A DNA stretch of 15,449 nt from Clostridia bacterium (GCA_017631705.1 JAGBSU010000063.1:1-15449), one strand, 5' to 3'; positions 1-7,003 are shown, numbered from the stretch's first letter. The notes: generated from the letters alone by a model not told the origin. Numbers and translations: made by a program.

Positions 1-147
1 AAAATGGAAAACTGGTTTTCAATGTTTAAAAAGTGGCAGAGAGATTTTGAAATGGCTTGGATCAAGCAAAACAAAAAAGATGATTTACCCATTGCGTCAG
101 CATTTTTAGATGAATTTGGAGAAATGGTTTTAAAAAAAGCATTGTGA
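1..147 (+). CDS. Hypothetical protein, 3' end (start unknown)
   Basis: An open frame runs from the first base of the window to TGA at 145-147, giving 48 codons. An in-frame ATG at 4 would make a 47-residue protein, but any ribosome binding site would lie outside the window, so this is more likely the C-terminal end of a longer gene. The visible peptide is rich in Lys, Phe, Trp and acidic residues, with no signal peptide, membrane segment or motif I recognise. Its codons are clearly more AT-rich than those of the aro genes downstream (many AAA, TTT, TTA). It ends 32 bases before the -35 box of the predicted aro promoter, so it is probably a separate transcription unit. No function is proposed. 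Confidence 0.45.
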   Translation, partial: KMENWFSMFKKWQRDFEMAWIKQNKKDDLPIASAFLDEFGEMVLKKAL

Positions 148-179
148 ACTTGTAGCCGTAATGAAAGTAAATAAAAGGC

Positions 180-208
180 TTGCAAAATCACTTACAAAGA
201 GTTATAAT
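180..208 (+). promoter_or_regulatory. Predicted sigma-A promoter of the aro operon leader
   Basis: A TTGCAA -35 box (180-185) and a perfect TATAAT -10 box (203-208) are separated by exactly 17 bases. Transcription would start near 215, giving a leader RNA of about 460 bases before aroF. No equally good promoter was found between here and aroF: the TATAAT at 404-409 has no -35 partner and lies between the Shine-Dalgarno sequence and start codon of the leader peptide. The prediction rests on sequence alone. Confidence 0.6.
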
Positions 209-218
209 GGCAATTGAC

Positions 219-391
219 CGGTTGTTCGGCAAAATCGGGTCGATTTGAAAGAGATAAGTTTACGGGCTACTTTTTTGCACCATTCGCTGATGCTTTAACG
301 AACAACCGAACCTTCGAGGCTATTATATCGAAAAATTATTATTAGCGAAAGTTTGCCGCTCAGGTTTCATTACCTCGTCGGTGCCTTTCGC
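219..391 (+). other. Structured 5' part of the aro leader RNA
   Basis: Two RNA structures can be drawn between the predicted transcription start and the leader peptide. First, CGGTTGTTCG at 219-228 is perfectly complementary to CGAACAACCG at 299-308; inside this stem, GCAAAA (229-234) can pair with TTTTGC (273-278), or AAATCG (232-237) with CGATTT (241-246). Second, GCGAAAG (345-351) pairs with CTTTCGC (385-391), enclosing two further 4-bp helices (355-358 with 379-382, and 362-365 with 372-375). The second stem-loop ends just before the leader peptide's ribosome binding site. No T-box sequence or riboswitch class that I know was recognised. Function unknown. Confidence 0.4.
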
Positions 392-410
392 GAGAAGGTA
401 GTTTATAATT

Positions 411-500
411 ATGAAAGTTTTTTCCATGGCAGTTGAATTTGTGTATTACTTTTACTTTTACTTTTTTAACAAAAGTAAGAGCACTTTTTGCTGCCAATGA
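411..500 (+). CDS. Phe/Tyr-rich leader peptide of the aro operon
   Basis: A 29-codon frame starts at ATG 411 and stops at TGA 498-500. Codons 12-19 (444-467) read YYFYFYFF, eight aromatic residues in a row, and 11 of the 29 residues are Phe or Tyr (7 Phe, all TTT; 4 Tyr; no Trp). A GAGAAGG ribosome binding site (392-398) lies 12 bases before ATG 411. A second in-frame ATG at 426 has no such site, so 411 was chosen. The frame ends 36 bases before a Rho-independent terminator and 175 bases before aroF. By analogy with leader peptides of enterobacterial amino acid operons, the peptide itself probably has no function: ribosome stalling at Tyr or Phe codons would report low charged tRNA. The last codons (484-494) also form one strand of the predicted antiterminator. 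Confidence 0.8.
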   Translation: MKVFSMAVEFVYYFYFYFFNKSKSTFCCQ

Positions 501-554
501 TTAAAGGACACCGAAGTCTTTTAACAACAGTCTTTAACGACTCGCAGTAAAAAG
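484..554 (+). promoter_or_regulatory. Predicted antiterminator of the aro attenuator
   Basis: Bases 484-494 (CTTTTTGCTGC) pair with 544-554 (GCAGTAAAAAG) over 11 contiguous positions, ten Watson-Crick and one G-U (490-548). This helix uses the 3' end of the terminator's first arm (544-547) and its whole loop (548-554), so it cannot coexist with the intact terminator. A local hairpin, 501-509 with 516-524 (9 bp, one G-U, loop ACCGAA), fits inside it. A ribosome at the leader stop codon would cover 484-494 and leave the terminator free to form. A ribosome stalled at 444-467 would leave 484-494 exposed and favour read-through. Confidence 0.65.
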
Positions 555-575
555 CTGCGGGTCGTTTTTATATTT
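536..575 (+). terminator. Rho-independent terminator (attenuator) before aroF
   Basis: AACGACTCGCAG (536-547) pairs with CTGCGGGTCGTT (555-566), 12 bp with one G-U pair, around a 7-base loop. It is followed by a U-rich tail (565-575, TTTTTATATTT). It lies about 100 bases upstream of aroF and 36 bases after the leader peptide's stop codon. With no other gene between 148 and 410, it is best read as the attenuator of the aro operon rather than the terminator of an upstream gene. Confidence 0.85.
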
Positions 576-590
576 AAGCAGAGAAGTCAT

Positions 591-634
591 ATCCGAACAC
601 GCTGAAAACGGCAGAATTTCGGTGCTTTTCGGAT
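591..634 (+). other. Stem-loop in the aroF 5' untranslated region
   Basis: ATCCGAA (591-597) and TTCGGAT (628-634) are perfectly complementary and can be extended by CAC (598-600) with GTG (622-624) after a bulge. There is no U-tract, so this is not a terminator. It lies between the attenuator and the aroF ribosome binding site (661-666) and would be at or near the 5' side of read-through mRNA. It may stabilise the message or have no role. Confidence 0.4.
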
Positions 635-674
635 TGTCGGCGTCGTCAGGCGCCAGCCTAAGGAGGAACAAACT

Positions 675-1679
675 ATGATCGCCGTTGTCAAACAAAACGT
701 GGAAGAAGAACAACTACAAAATTTAATCGACTGGTTGCAAACGCAAAACGTTGCCGTTCATATTTCCCGTGGTGAAAACCACACTGTGCTGGGTTTGGTA
801 GGGGACACCAGCCACATTGATATGGAATTGTTGGAAAATTTGGATATTGTGGAACGTGTCACGCGTATCAGCGAACCGTTCAAAAACGCAAACCGCAAAT
901 TCCATCCTCGGGATACGGTGGTGGATGTCAGCGGTGTAAAGATTGGCGGCGGTAATTTTGCCATTATTGCCGGCCCTTGTTCGGTGGAATCGCGTGAACA
1001 AATAGTGGAGGTGGCACGCCGTGTTAAAGCCTCCGGTGCTTCGTTATTGCGTGGCGGTGCTTTTAAGCCGCGTACCTCGCCGTACGATTTCCAAGGTCTC
1101 AAAGCCGAGGGCTTGGAACTTCTTAAAATCGCCAAAGAAGAAACCGGAATGCCGATTGTAACGGAAATCATGAGCGCTTCGCATCTTCCGTTGTTTGAAG
1201 ACGTGGACTTAATTCAAGTCGGTGCACGCAATATGCAAAACTTTGAACTGCTCAAAGAGCTTGGCAAAATCAAAAAACCGATTTTGCTCAAACGTGGTCT
1301 TGCCAGTACCATGAAAGAATGGCTCATGAGTGCGGAATACATTATGGCAGGTGGCAATGAACAAATCATTTTGTGTGAACGCGGTATCCGCACGTTTGAA
1401 ACGTATACCCGTAACACGTTGGATTTGTCGGCGGTTCCTATGCTGAAAGAACTGTCACATTTACCCGTTATCGTTGACCCCAGCCACGCAGGTGGACTCA
1501 GTCGCTTGGTCAAGCCTATGTCCATGGCGGCGGTTGCCGCCGGTACCGACGGCTTGATGATTGAAGTGCACAATGACCCTTCGCGCGCGTTGTGCGACGG
1601 TGCCCAATCTTTAACGCCTGAACAATTTGACGATGTTGCCAAAGCGGTCAGCCGTGTGCAGGAGGCGTTGAACGCATGA
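675..1679 (+). CDS. aroF: 3-deoxy-D-arabino-heptulosonate 7-phosphate synthase, class I-beta
   Basis: Catalyses the first shikimate step, condensing phosphoenolpyruvate with erythrose 4-phosphate to DAHP in the cytoplasm. The 334 residues comprise an N-terminal ferredoxin-like (ACT-like) regulatory domain (about 1-70) and a TIM-barrel catalytic domain. Motifs are GPCSVES (100-106), KPRTSPY (131-137), GARNMQN (183-189), CERGIRT (234-240), DPSHAGG (268-274) and EVHNDPSRALCDGA (297-310). The expected metal ligands Cys102, His271, Glu297 and Asp308 are present. AGGAGG at 661-666 sits 8 bases before ATG 675, which fixes the start. The regulatory domain is of the kind that confers feedback inhibition by Tyr or Phe in Thermotoga-type enzymes; the effector here is not visible. 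First gene of the aro operon; its stop overlaps the tyrA start (ATGA). Confidence 0.97.
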   Translation: MIAVVKQNVEEEQLQNLIDWLQTQNVAVHISRGENHTVLGLVGDTSHIDMELLENLDIVERVTRISEPFKNANRKFHPRDTVVDVSGVKIGGGNFAIIAGPCSVESREQIVEVARRVKASGASLLRGGAFKPRTSPYDFQGLKAEGLELLKIAKEETGMPIVTEIMSASHLPLFEDVDLIQVGARNMQNFELLKELGKIKKPILLKRGLASTMKEWLMSAEYIMAGGNEQIILCERGIRTFETYTRNTLDLSAVPMLKELSHLPVIVDPSHAGGLSRLVKPMSMAAVAAGTDGLMIEVHNDPSRALCDGAQSLTPEQFDDVAKAVSRVQEALNA

Positions 1680-2524
1680 CAGTCGGTATCGTAGGACTCG
1701 GACTTATCGGTGCTTCGTTAGCCAAAGCACTCAAAGCATATACCACTCATACCGTACGCGGCTTTGATGTCGATGCTGCCACCACGCAATACGCCAAGCT
1801 CAGTGGCATTATCGATAACGATTTGCCGTTCGACGCGCTTAAAGACTGTGACTACGTGTTGTTAGCGGCCTATCCGCAAGCCAACAACGATTATCTCACC
1901 AAAGCGGCACCGCATATTGCTTCGCAGACGGTGGTACTCGACTGCGGTGGCATTAAGCGCGAAGCATGCGGTATCGGATTTGCCATAGCCAAACAATACG
2001 GCTTTACGTTTATCGGTGGTCATCCCATGGCGGGACTGCACCGTTCGGGCATCAAATATGCCACGGAAGAATTGTACCAAAACGCGTCTATGATTTTAAC
2101 GCCGCCCAACACCGAGGATATTGGGTTGTTGGAACGCGTGAGCGCTTTTATCAAATCTATGGGCTTTGGCTCGGTCACGGTAACAACGCCTGCCGAACAC
2201 GACCGCATTATTGCGTTTACGTCGCAGTTGGCGCACGTGGTTTCCAACGCCTACGTCAAAAGCCCCACGGCAGAGGTGCATCGCGGTTTTTCGGCAGGCA
2301 GTTACCAGGATTTAACGCGCGTAGCGCGTCTTAACGAAAGCATGTGGTCGGAATTGTTTTTGGCAAACCGCGATAATTTGGTATACGAGATTGATACCAT
2401 CATGGAAACGCTGGCCGAATATCGCAAAGCGATTGCCGAAAACAACCGCGAAGAATTACAAGCACTGCTGCGCGACGGCAGTCAGCGAAAAGAAAGGATT
2501 GACTGTGAGCATGCAACGCATTGA
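1676..2524 (+). CDS. tyrA: Prephenate dehydrogenase
   Basis: Oxidatively decarboxylates prephenate to 4-hydroxyphenylpyruvate with NAD+, the committed step to tyrosine. The 282-residue protein starts with a Rossmann fold carrying GLGLIGAS (7-14). It also has GGHPMAG (114-120), the helical-domain motifs AEHDR (173-177) and TSQLAH with His187 (182-187), and AGSYQDLTRVA (207-217), all typical of the family. The length matches single-domain TyrA; there is no C-terminal ACT domain, unlike Bacillus TyrA, so direct feedback by an ACT domain is not expected. ATG 1676 overlaps the aroF stop as ATGA and follows GGAGG at 1661-1665, indicating translational coupling. An arogenate preference cannot be excluded from sequence alone. 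Confidence 0.95.
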   Translation: MTVGIVGLGLIGASLAKALKAYTTHTVRGFDVDAATTQYAKLSGIIDNDLPFDALKDCDYVLLAAYPQANNDYLTKAAPHIASQTVVLDCGGIKREACGIGFAIAKQYGFTFIGGHPMAGLHRSGIKYATEELYQNASMILTPPNTEDIGLLERVSAFIKSMGFGSVTVTTPAEHDRIIAFTSQLAHVVSNAYVKSPTAEVHRGFSAGSYQDLTRVARLNESMWSELFLANRDNLVYEIDTIMETLAEYRKAIAENNREELQALLRDGSQRKERIDCEHATH

Positions 2525-3548
2525 CGTTTCTGCTTCTCGCCGTTATACGGTGTTGATACAAGAAGGTATTCTTAGTAACGCAGGCAAAGAATGTGCCGCC
2601 GTGATTCGCGGTAACAAATTGTTGTTGCTCACCGACGAAACGGTCGCCGCTTTGTACGAACAAACGACGCGCGCTTCGCTCGAAGGCGCAGGCTTTTCGG
2701 TATTTACCTACCGCATACCGGCAGGGGAATCCTCCAAAAGCATCGATAACTACTTAAAAATCATCAGTTTTTTAGCCGAACACGGTTTTACACGCAGTGA
2801 TGCGCTCGTCGCCTTGGGCGGCGGTGTAGTGGGGGACTTGGGCGGCTTTTGCGCTGCTTCGTATTTGCGCGGCATCGGTTTCGTGCAAATCCCCACCACG
2901 TTGCTCGCGTGTGTGGATTCTTCGGTCGGCGGAAAAACCGCGGTCAATCTACCGCAAGGCAAAAATTTGCTCGGTGCCTTTTACCAACCGTGGTTGGTGC
3001 TATGCGACCCTCTCACACTAAACACGTTACCGCCGTCTGTGTATGCCGACGGTATGGCAGAGGTTATCAAATACGGTATGCTCAGCGATGCCGATTTGTT
3101 CGCACAGTTGGAAAAAGGAACGCTTACCAACGGCGAAATTATCGCTCGTTGCGTCACCATCAAACGCGATATCGTGCAACAAGACGAACGTGACAGCGGT
3201 GTACGCGGTTTGCTCAATTTTGGGCATACCATCGGCCACACGGTGGAAAAATGCAGTCAATTTTCCATTTCTCACGGTAGCGGCGTTGCTATCGGTATGG
3301 CAATCGTTACCCGTGCGGTAGCAGATACAACTCTTGTTTGCCGCTTGGAAGCGTTGCTCACCGCCACAGGATTGCCCACGCGTTGCTCGTTTACTCCCGA
3401 CGAACTGTATAAAGCTTCCCTTTCCGATAAAAAACGTGTCACCGACGGTATACAAGCCGTCACCGTATTACAGTTGGGACAAGGTGGTTTTACGCTCTTG
3501 TCATTGCCGGAATGGAAAGCGTGTATTCAAAGGGGTTGTATGTCATGA
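2505..3548 (+). CDS. aroB: 3-dehydroquinate synthase
   Basis: Converts DAHP to 3-dehydroquinate (second shikimate step) with NAD+ and a divalent metal. From GTG 2505 the protein has 347 residues, the usual length. Visible motifs are GGGVVGD (105-111), the stretch ending VDSSVGGKTAVN, DGMAEVIKYG with metal ligand Glu186, NFGHTIGH (238-245, ligand His241 and catalytic-type His245) and HGSG (ligand His257). The frame stays open upstream to 2391, but that part overlaps tyrA and does not resemble AroB. GTG 2505 lies 6 bases after AAGGA (2494-2498); the in-frame ATG 2511 (12 bases away) is the alternative and removes only two residues. The gene overlaps the end of tyrA by 20 bases and its own stop overlaps aroA as ATGA. 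Confidence 0.95.
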   Translation: MSMQRIDVSASRRYTVLIQEGILSNAGKECAAVIRGNKLLLLTDETVAALYEQTTRASLEGAGFSVFTYRIPAGESSKSIDNYLKIISFLAEHGFTRSDALVALGGGVVGDLGGFCAASYLRGIGFVQIPTTLLACVDSSVGGKTAVNLPQGKNLLGAFYQPWLVLCDPLTLNTLPPSVYADGMAEVIKYGMLSDADLFAQLEKGTLTNGEIIARCVTIKRDIVQQDERDSGVRGLLNFGHTIGHTVEKCSQFSISHGSGVAIGMAIVTRAVADTTLVCRLEALLTATGLPTRCSFTPDELYKASLSDKKRVTDGIQAVTVLQLGQGGFTLLSLPEWKACIQRGCMS

Positions 3549-4813
3549 ACGTAACCGTCAGCGGAAAAACCCTTTCGGGAACGGTAACGGCGATTGCTTC
3601 TAAATCGGCGGTGCATCGTTTGCTGATTTGCGCCGCGTTTAGCAATGCCCCGACGGTGATAGAAAATGTCACTACGTCGCAAGATATTGAAGCAACCATT
3701 CGTTGTTTACAGCACGTTGCCGATATTACGTTAAAAAATAACCGCCTATTCGTTACACCGCGTCAAAAAAGGGAACAAAGCCCCCTCCTCAATTGTGGAG
3801 AAAGCGGCTCCACCTTGCGGTTTTTGTTGCCTGTCATTGCTGCCACGGGCGGTGGCTCCTTTGTCGGTCACGGCAGACTGGCAGAACGCCCTTTGTCACC
3901 GCTTTATGAATTGTTGGCAGAAAACGGTTGCCGTTTGTCAAAAGCAGGTGAATTTCCGCTTACCGTATCGGGTACGCTGCAAGGCGATACCTTTGCCATT
4001 GACGGTGGCGTCAGCTCTCAGTTTATCAGCGGTTTGTTGTTGGCGGCGCCGCTATTGAACCGACAAGTACGTATTGTGGTAACGGGCAAAACGGAATCGG
4101 CACCGTATATTCGCCTAACAGTGGAAGCGCTTCGGTGCTTCGGCGTCACGGTGGAAGAAAAAGAAAACACCTTTTTAGTGCAAGGGCGCTATACCTCGCC
4201 TGGTACCGTCACGGCGGAAGGGGATTGGTCCAATGCAGCCTTTTGGTTGGTCGGTGCGGCCATCTCGCATAGCAAGAAACTAACCGTCACAGGACTCAAA
4301 AGCGATTCCTTGCAGGGCGACCGCCACATTCTTACTTTGCTGCAACAAGCAGGGTTTACCGTAAACCAAACAGAAAACGGCATAACTGTCGACGGCGTTG
4401 CCAAAAAACCGCTGTGTATCGACGCCGCGGATATTCCCGATATGGTGCCGATAGCGGCGGTACTTGCCGCTTCGCTTCATGGCAAAACAAAAATAATCAA
4501 CGCACGCCGCTTGGCGTATAAAGAAAGCAACCGTCTGCAAAGTGTGCACCAAATGTTGACCGCCTTGGGAGGTACCGCCACGGTTACCGCAGACTCGTTA
4601 ACCATCGATGGCAAGGGCGGTTTACGCGGCGGCACGGTAGATGCGTGTAACGATCATCGCATCGCCATGTCAGCGGCGATTGCTTCGTTAATTTGTGAAA
4701 AAGACGTTACGATTCTCGGTGCCAATGCCGCCGATAAATCGTATCCTGACTTTTTTCAAAAATTGGAACAGAAAGGGATGAGCGTATGTCCTCTGTCTGG
4801 GGAAACCATCTGA
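3545..4813 (+). CDS. aroA: 3-phosphoshikimate 1-carboxyvinyltransferase (EPSP synthase)
   Basis: Transfers the enolpyruvyl group of PEP to shikimate 3-phosphate (sixth step). The 422 residues show substrate-binding SKSAVHR (Lys20, Ser21, Arg25), NCGESGSTLR (83-92), RLAERP (111-116), DGGVSSQF (153-160), DIPDMVP with the catalytic-type Asp299, YKESNR with Glu327, and NDHRIAMS (369-376). Two similar halves are expected for the family. The GESGST segment replaces the GNAGTA of the E. coli enzyme, the region that shapes the PEP/glyphosate site, so inhibitor sensitivity cannot be assumed from E. coli. The start at ATG 3545 overlaps the aroB stop (ATGA) and follows AAAGGGG (3529-3535) at 9 bases; an in-frame ATG at 3512 would add 11 residues inside aroB and has no ribosome binding site. 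Confidence 0.96.
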   Translation: MNVTVSGKTLSGTVTAIASKSAVHRLLICAAFSNAPTVIENVTTSQDIEATIRCLQHVADITLKNNRLFVTPRQKREQSPLLNCGESGSTLRFLLPVIAATGGGSFVGHGRLAERPLSPLYELLAENGCRLSKAGEFPLTVSGTLQGDTFAIDGGVSSQFISGLLLAAPLLNRQVRIVVTGKTESAPYIRLTVEALRCFGVTVEEKENTFLVQGRYTSPGTVTAEGDWSNAAFWLVGAAISHSKKLTVTGLKSDSLQGDRHILTLLQQAGFTVNQTENGITVDGVAKKPLCIDAADIPDMVPIAAVLAASLHGKTKIINARRLAYKESNRLQSVHQMLTALGGTATVTADSLTIDGKGGLRGGTVDACNDHRIAMSAAIASLICEKDVTILGANAADKSYPDFFQKLEQKGMSVCPLSGETI

Positions 4814-5871
4814 AAATTACCGTGTTCGGTCAATCTCACTCCGAAGCCATCGGTGTGGTGATTGACGGCTTTCCTGCAGGGTTTCGCGTGGATTTTGAAG
4901 CACTGCATACTTTTTTAGCGCGTCGTGCCCCCGGCAACGCGGCGTTTGCCACCGCGCGTAAAGAGGCAGATATCCCCGAATTTGTCAGTGGGTTAGTAGA
5001 CGGTGTTACTTGCGGTGCCCCAATTTGTGCGCTCATTCGCAACACCGATACCCGTTCGGGTGACTATAAAAACATTGCACAATGTCCACGCCCGTCACAT
5101 GCCGATTATCCGGCACACGTGCGCTACGATGGCTTTCAAGATGTGCGCGGCGGCGGTCATTTTTCGGGCAGACTCACCGCACCGCTTTGCATTGTCGGTG
5201 CGCTGTGTTTGCAATACCTGCAAACCAAAAACATTCGTATCGGCGCACACATTGCCGCTGTCGGCGGCATTGCCGATACGCCGTTTGATGCGGTGAACGT
5301 GTGTGATGACCATTTCTTGACCGATGCGTTCCCCGTGCTTTCCGAAACCGCCAAAACGGCAATGCAAGAGCGTATTGCCGCCGCACGTGCCGACGGTGAT
5401 TCGGTCGGCGGTGTTATTGAAGCGGCGGTAATCGGTCTCCCTGTCGGCATCGGCGAACCGCCGTTTGAGGGACTGGAAAATCGCATTTCCTCCTTACTTT
5501 TCGGCGTTCCTGCTGTCAAAGGCGTGGAATTTGGCAACGGCTTCGAGGCCGCAACCCTAACAGGTTCGCAAAATAACGATGCCTATTGCGTGAAAAACGG
5601 CGAAATAAAGACCGTTACCAATCGTCACGGCGGTATTTTGGGCGGACTGAGTACGGGAATGCCTTTGCTTTGTCGTGTTGCAGTTAAACCGACGCCGTCG
5701 ATTGCCAAAGAACAACAAAGTGTTAATTTACAAACCAAAGAACCGCAAACGTTGGTTGTTAACGGTCGTCATGACCCGTGCATCGTTCCGCGCGCCGTAC
5801 CGTGTGTGGAAGCAGTGTTGGCTGTGGCGCTGACAGATACTATACTAGGGAGTGTTATTCATGAAGCTTGA
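4786..5871 (+). CDS. aroC: Chorismate synthase
   Basis: Catalyses the last common step, 1,4-anti elimination of phosphate from EPSP to chorismate, using reduced FMN. The 361 residues match the family length. Motifs are GQSHSEAIG (15-23, first catalytic-type His18), RSGDY (90-94), RPSHADYPAH (102-111, second catalytic-type His105), RGGGHFSGRLTAP (121-133), and a C-terminal HDPC.VPRAVP segment (329-339). The GHFSGR form, instead of the GRSSAR of many proteobacterial enzymes, is the variant I know from Clostridia. ATG 4786 follows GAAAGGG (4771-4777) at 8 bases and lies inside the end of aroA, overlapping it by 28 bases. No flavin reductase domain is fused, so reduced FMN must come from another protein. 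Confidence 0.97.
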   Translation: MSSVWGNHLKITVFGQSHSEAIGVVIDGFPAGFRVDFEALHTFLARRAPGNAAFATARKEADIPEFVSGLVDGVTCGAPICALIRNTDTRSGDYKNIAQCPRPSHADYPAHVRYDGFQDVRGGGHFSGRLTAPLCIVGALCLQYLQTKNIRIGAHIAAVGGIADTPFDAVNVCDDHFLTDAFPVLSETAKTAMQERIAAARADGDSVGGVIEAAVIGLPVGIGEPPFEGLENRISSLLFGVPAVKGVEFGNGFEAATLTGSQNNDAYCVKNGEIKTVTNRHGGILGGLSTGMPLLCRVAVKPTPSIAKEQQSVNLQTKEPQTLVVNGRHDPCIVPRAVPCVEAVLAVALTDTILGSVIHEA

Positions 5872-7003
5872 AGATTTACGAGAAGAAATTGATGGTATTG
5901 ATAAGGAATTGGTAGAACTGTTCAAAAAACGAATGGAGGTTTCGGGTAAGGTTGCCGCTTACAAGCAAGGAAGCGGTAAACCTGTCACCGACCCCTCGCG
6001 TGAGCGGAAATTGCTGGAACGCGTATCCGACTTGGCAGGGGAGGAGTACGAATCCCAAACACGGCTTTTGTACCATACCATTCTCGGTATCAGCCGTTCG
6101 CACCAAAACTGTTTGCTCGGTACGCCCGGTGATTTAACCGAGCAAATCAAAACGGCTATCCAAGAAACGCCGCAGTTGTTTCCCGAACGTGCTATCGTTG
6201 CGTGTCAGGGTGTTGAGGGCGCCTATTCTCAACAAGCGTGCGAAAAATTATTTGCCGCCCCCAGCATTATGTTCCTTAATACCTTTGACGGCGTTTTCCA
6301 CGCGGTGGATAAAGGCTTGTGCCACTATGGCATTTTACCGCTTGAAAACAGCACCGCCGGTTCGGTAAATCAAATTTACGATTTGATGCTCAAATATCGC
6401 TTTCACATCGTACGCAGTACGCGTGTTCACGTGTCGCACGTTCTGCTTGCCAAGGCAGGAACGCGCATGGAAGAGATTCGTGATATTTATTCTCATGAAC
6501 AAGCATTACAACAATGCAGCGAATTTTTACAATCCTTGTCGGGCGTTACCGTTCACGTGTGCGAAAACACCGCCATGGCGGCAAAAGCCGTGGCCGAAAG
6601 TGACCGCCATGACGTTGCTGCTATTTCGTCTAACGCGTGTGCGGCACTGTACGGACTGCAAACCGTCAAAACCGATATTGCCAACGAAGATAATAACTAC
6701 ACGCGTTTTATCTGTATTTCCAAAAAGCCGGAAATCTACCCCGGTGCACACCGTACCAGTTTGATGATGGTTGTGCCGCATAAACCGGGTTCGTTGTACC
6801 ACGTCATGTCCAAATTTTATTCTCTCGGTATCAACTTAAACAAATTGGAAAGTCGCCCCATCGCCGGTAAAGATTTCGAATTCATGTTTTACTTTGATAT
6901 CGACGTACCCGTATATTCCGAAAACTTTTTTAGTCTCCTTTCGCAGCTGCAAACCGAATGTGAGGAATTTCGGTATCTGGGCAGCTATACCGAGGTGGTA
7001 TAA
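5861..7003 (+). CDS. pheA: Bifunctional chorismate mutase / prephenate dehydratase (P-protein)
   Basis: Converts chorismate to prephenate and prephenate to phenylpyruvate, the route to phenylalanine. The 380 residues divide into an AroQ-type chorismate mutase helix bundle (about 1-85), a prephenate dehydratase domain (about 110-285) with GVEGAYS (117-123), PLENSTAGSV (160-169) and the catalytic NYTRF (279-283), and a C-terminal ACT domain (about 298-375). The ACT domain has PGSLYHV (309-315) and ESRP (330-333), which in characterised enzymes bind Phe for feedback inhibition. ATG 5861 lies 8 bases after AGGGAG (5847-5852); a GTG at 5852 falls within that site and was rejected as start. It overlaps aroC by 11 bases. 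The mutase also supplies prephenate for TyrA. Confidence 0.96.
   Translation: MKLEDLREEIDGIDKELVELFKKRMEVSGKVAAYKQGSGKPVTDPSRERKLLERVSDLAGEEYESQTRLLYHTILGISRSHQNCLLGTPGDLTEQIKTAIQETPQLFPERAIVACQGVEGAYSQQACEKLFAAPSIMFLNTFDGVFHAVDKGLCHYGILPLENSTAGSVNQIYDLMLKYRFHIVRSTRVHVSHVLLAKAGTRMEEIRDIYSHEQALQQCSEFLQSLSGVTVHVCENTAMAAKAVAESDRHDVAAISSNACAALYGLQTVKTDIANEDNNYTRFICISKKPEIYPGAHRTSLMMVVPHKPGSLYHVMSKFYSLGINLNKLESRPIAGKDFEFMFYFDIDVPVYSENFFSLLSQLQTECEEFRYLGSYTEVV

Noticed and set aside
161..217. Eighteen-codon frame starting at ATG 161
   Set aside because: It has no ribosome binding site and covers the predicted promoter. Nothing supports translation.
207..248. Thirteen-codon frame starting at the ATG at 207
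   Set aside because: Its start overlaps the predicted -10 box, so it would not be on the transcript from that promoter. It has no notable codon content.
215..575. T-box riboswitch controlling the aro operon
   Set aside because: This would be the usual Firmicute solution, but no sequence resembling the conserved T-box (AGGGTGGNACCGCG) occurs before the terminator. The Tyr/Phe-rich translated leader explains the terminator better.
536..575. Terminator of the gene ending at 147
   Set aside because: It lies almost 400 bases beyond that gene and downstream of a good promoter, and it directly follows the leader peptide, so it belongs to the aro leader.
1214..1642. Long minus-strand open frame inside aroF, with similar frames inside other aro genes
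   Set aside because: These are antisense shadows of well-conserved coding sequence. They have no ribosome binding sites and no recognisable domains.
2391..2504. Longer N-terminus for AroB
   Set aside because: The extension lies inside tyrA in another frame and does not resemble AroB. GTG 2505 or ATG 2511 gives the normal length and has a ribosome binding site.
3512..3544. Longer N-terminus for EPSP synthase from ATG 3512
   Set aside because: It would add 11 residues unlike the family and lacks a ribosome binding site. ATG 3545 is coupled to the aroB stop.
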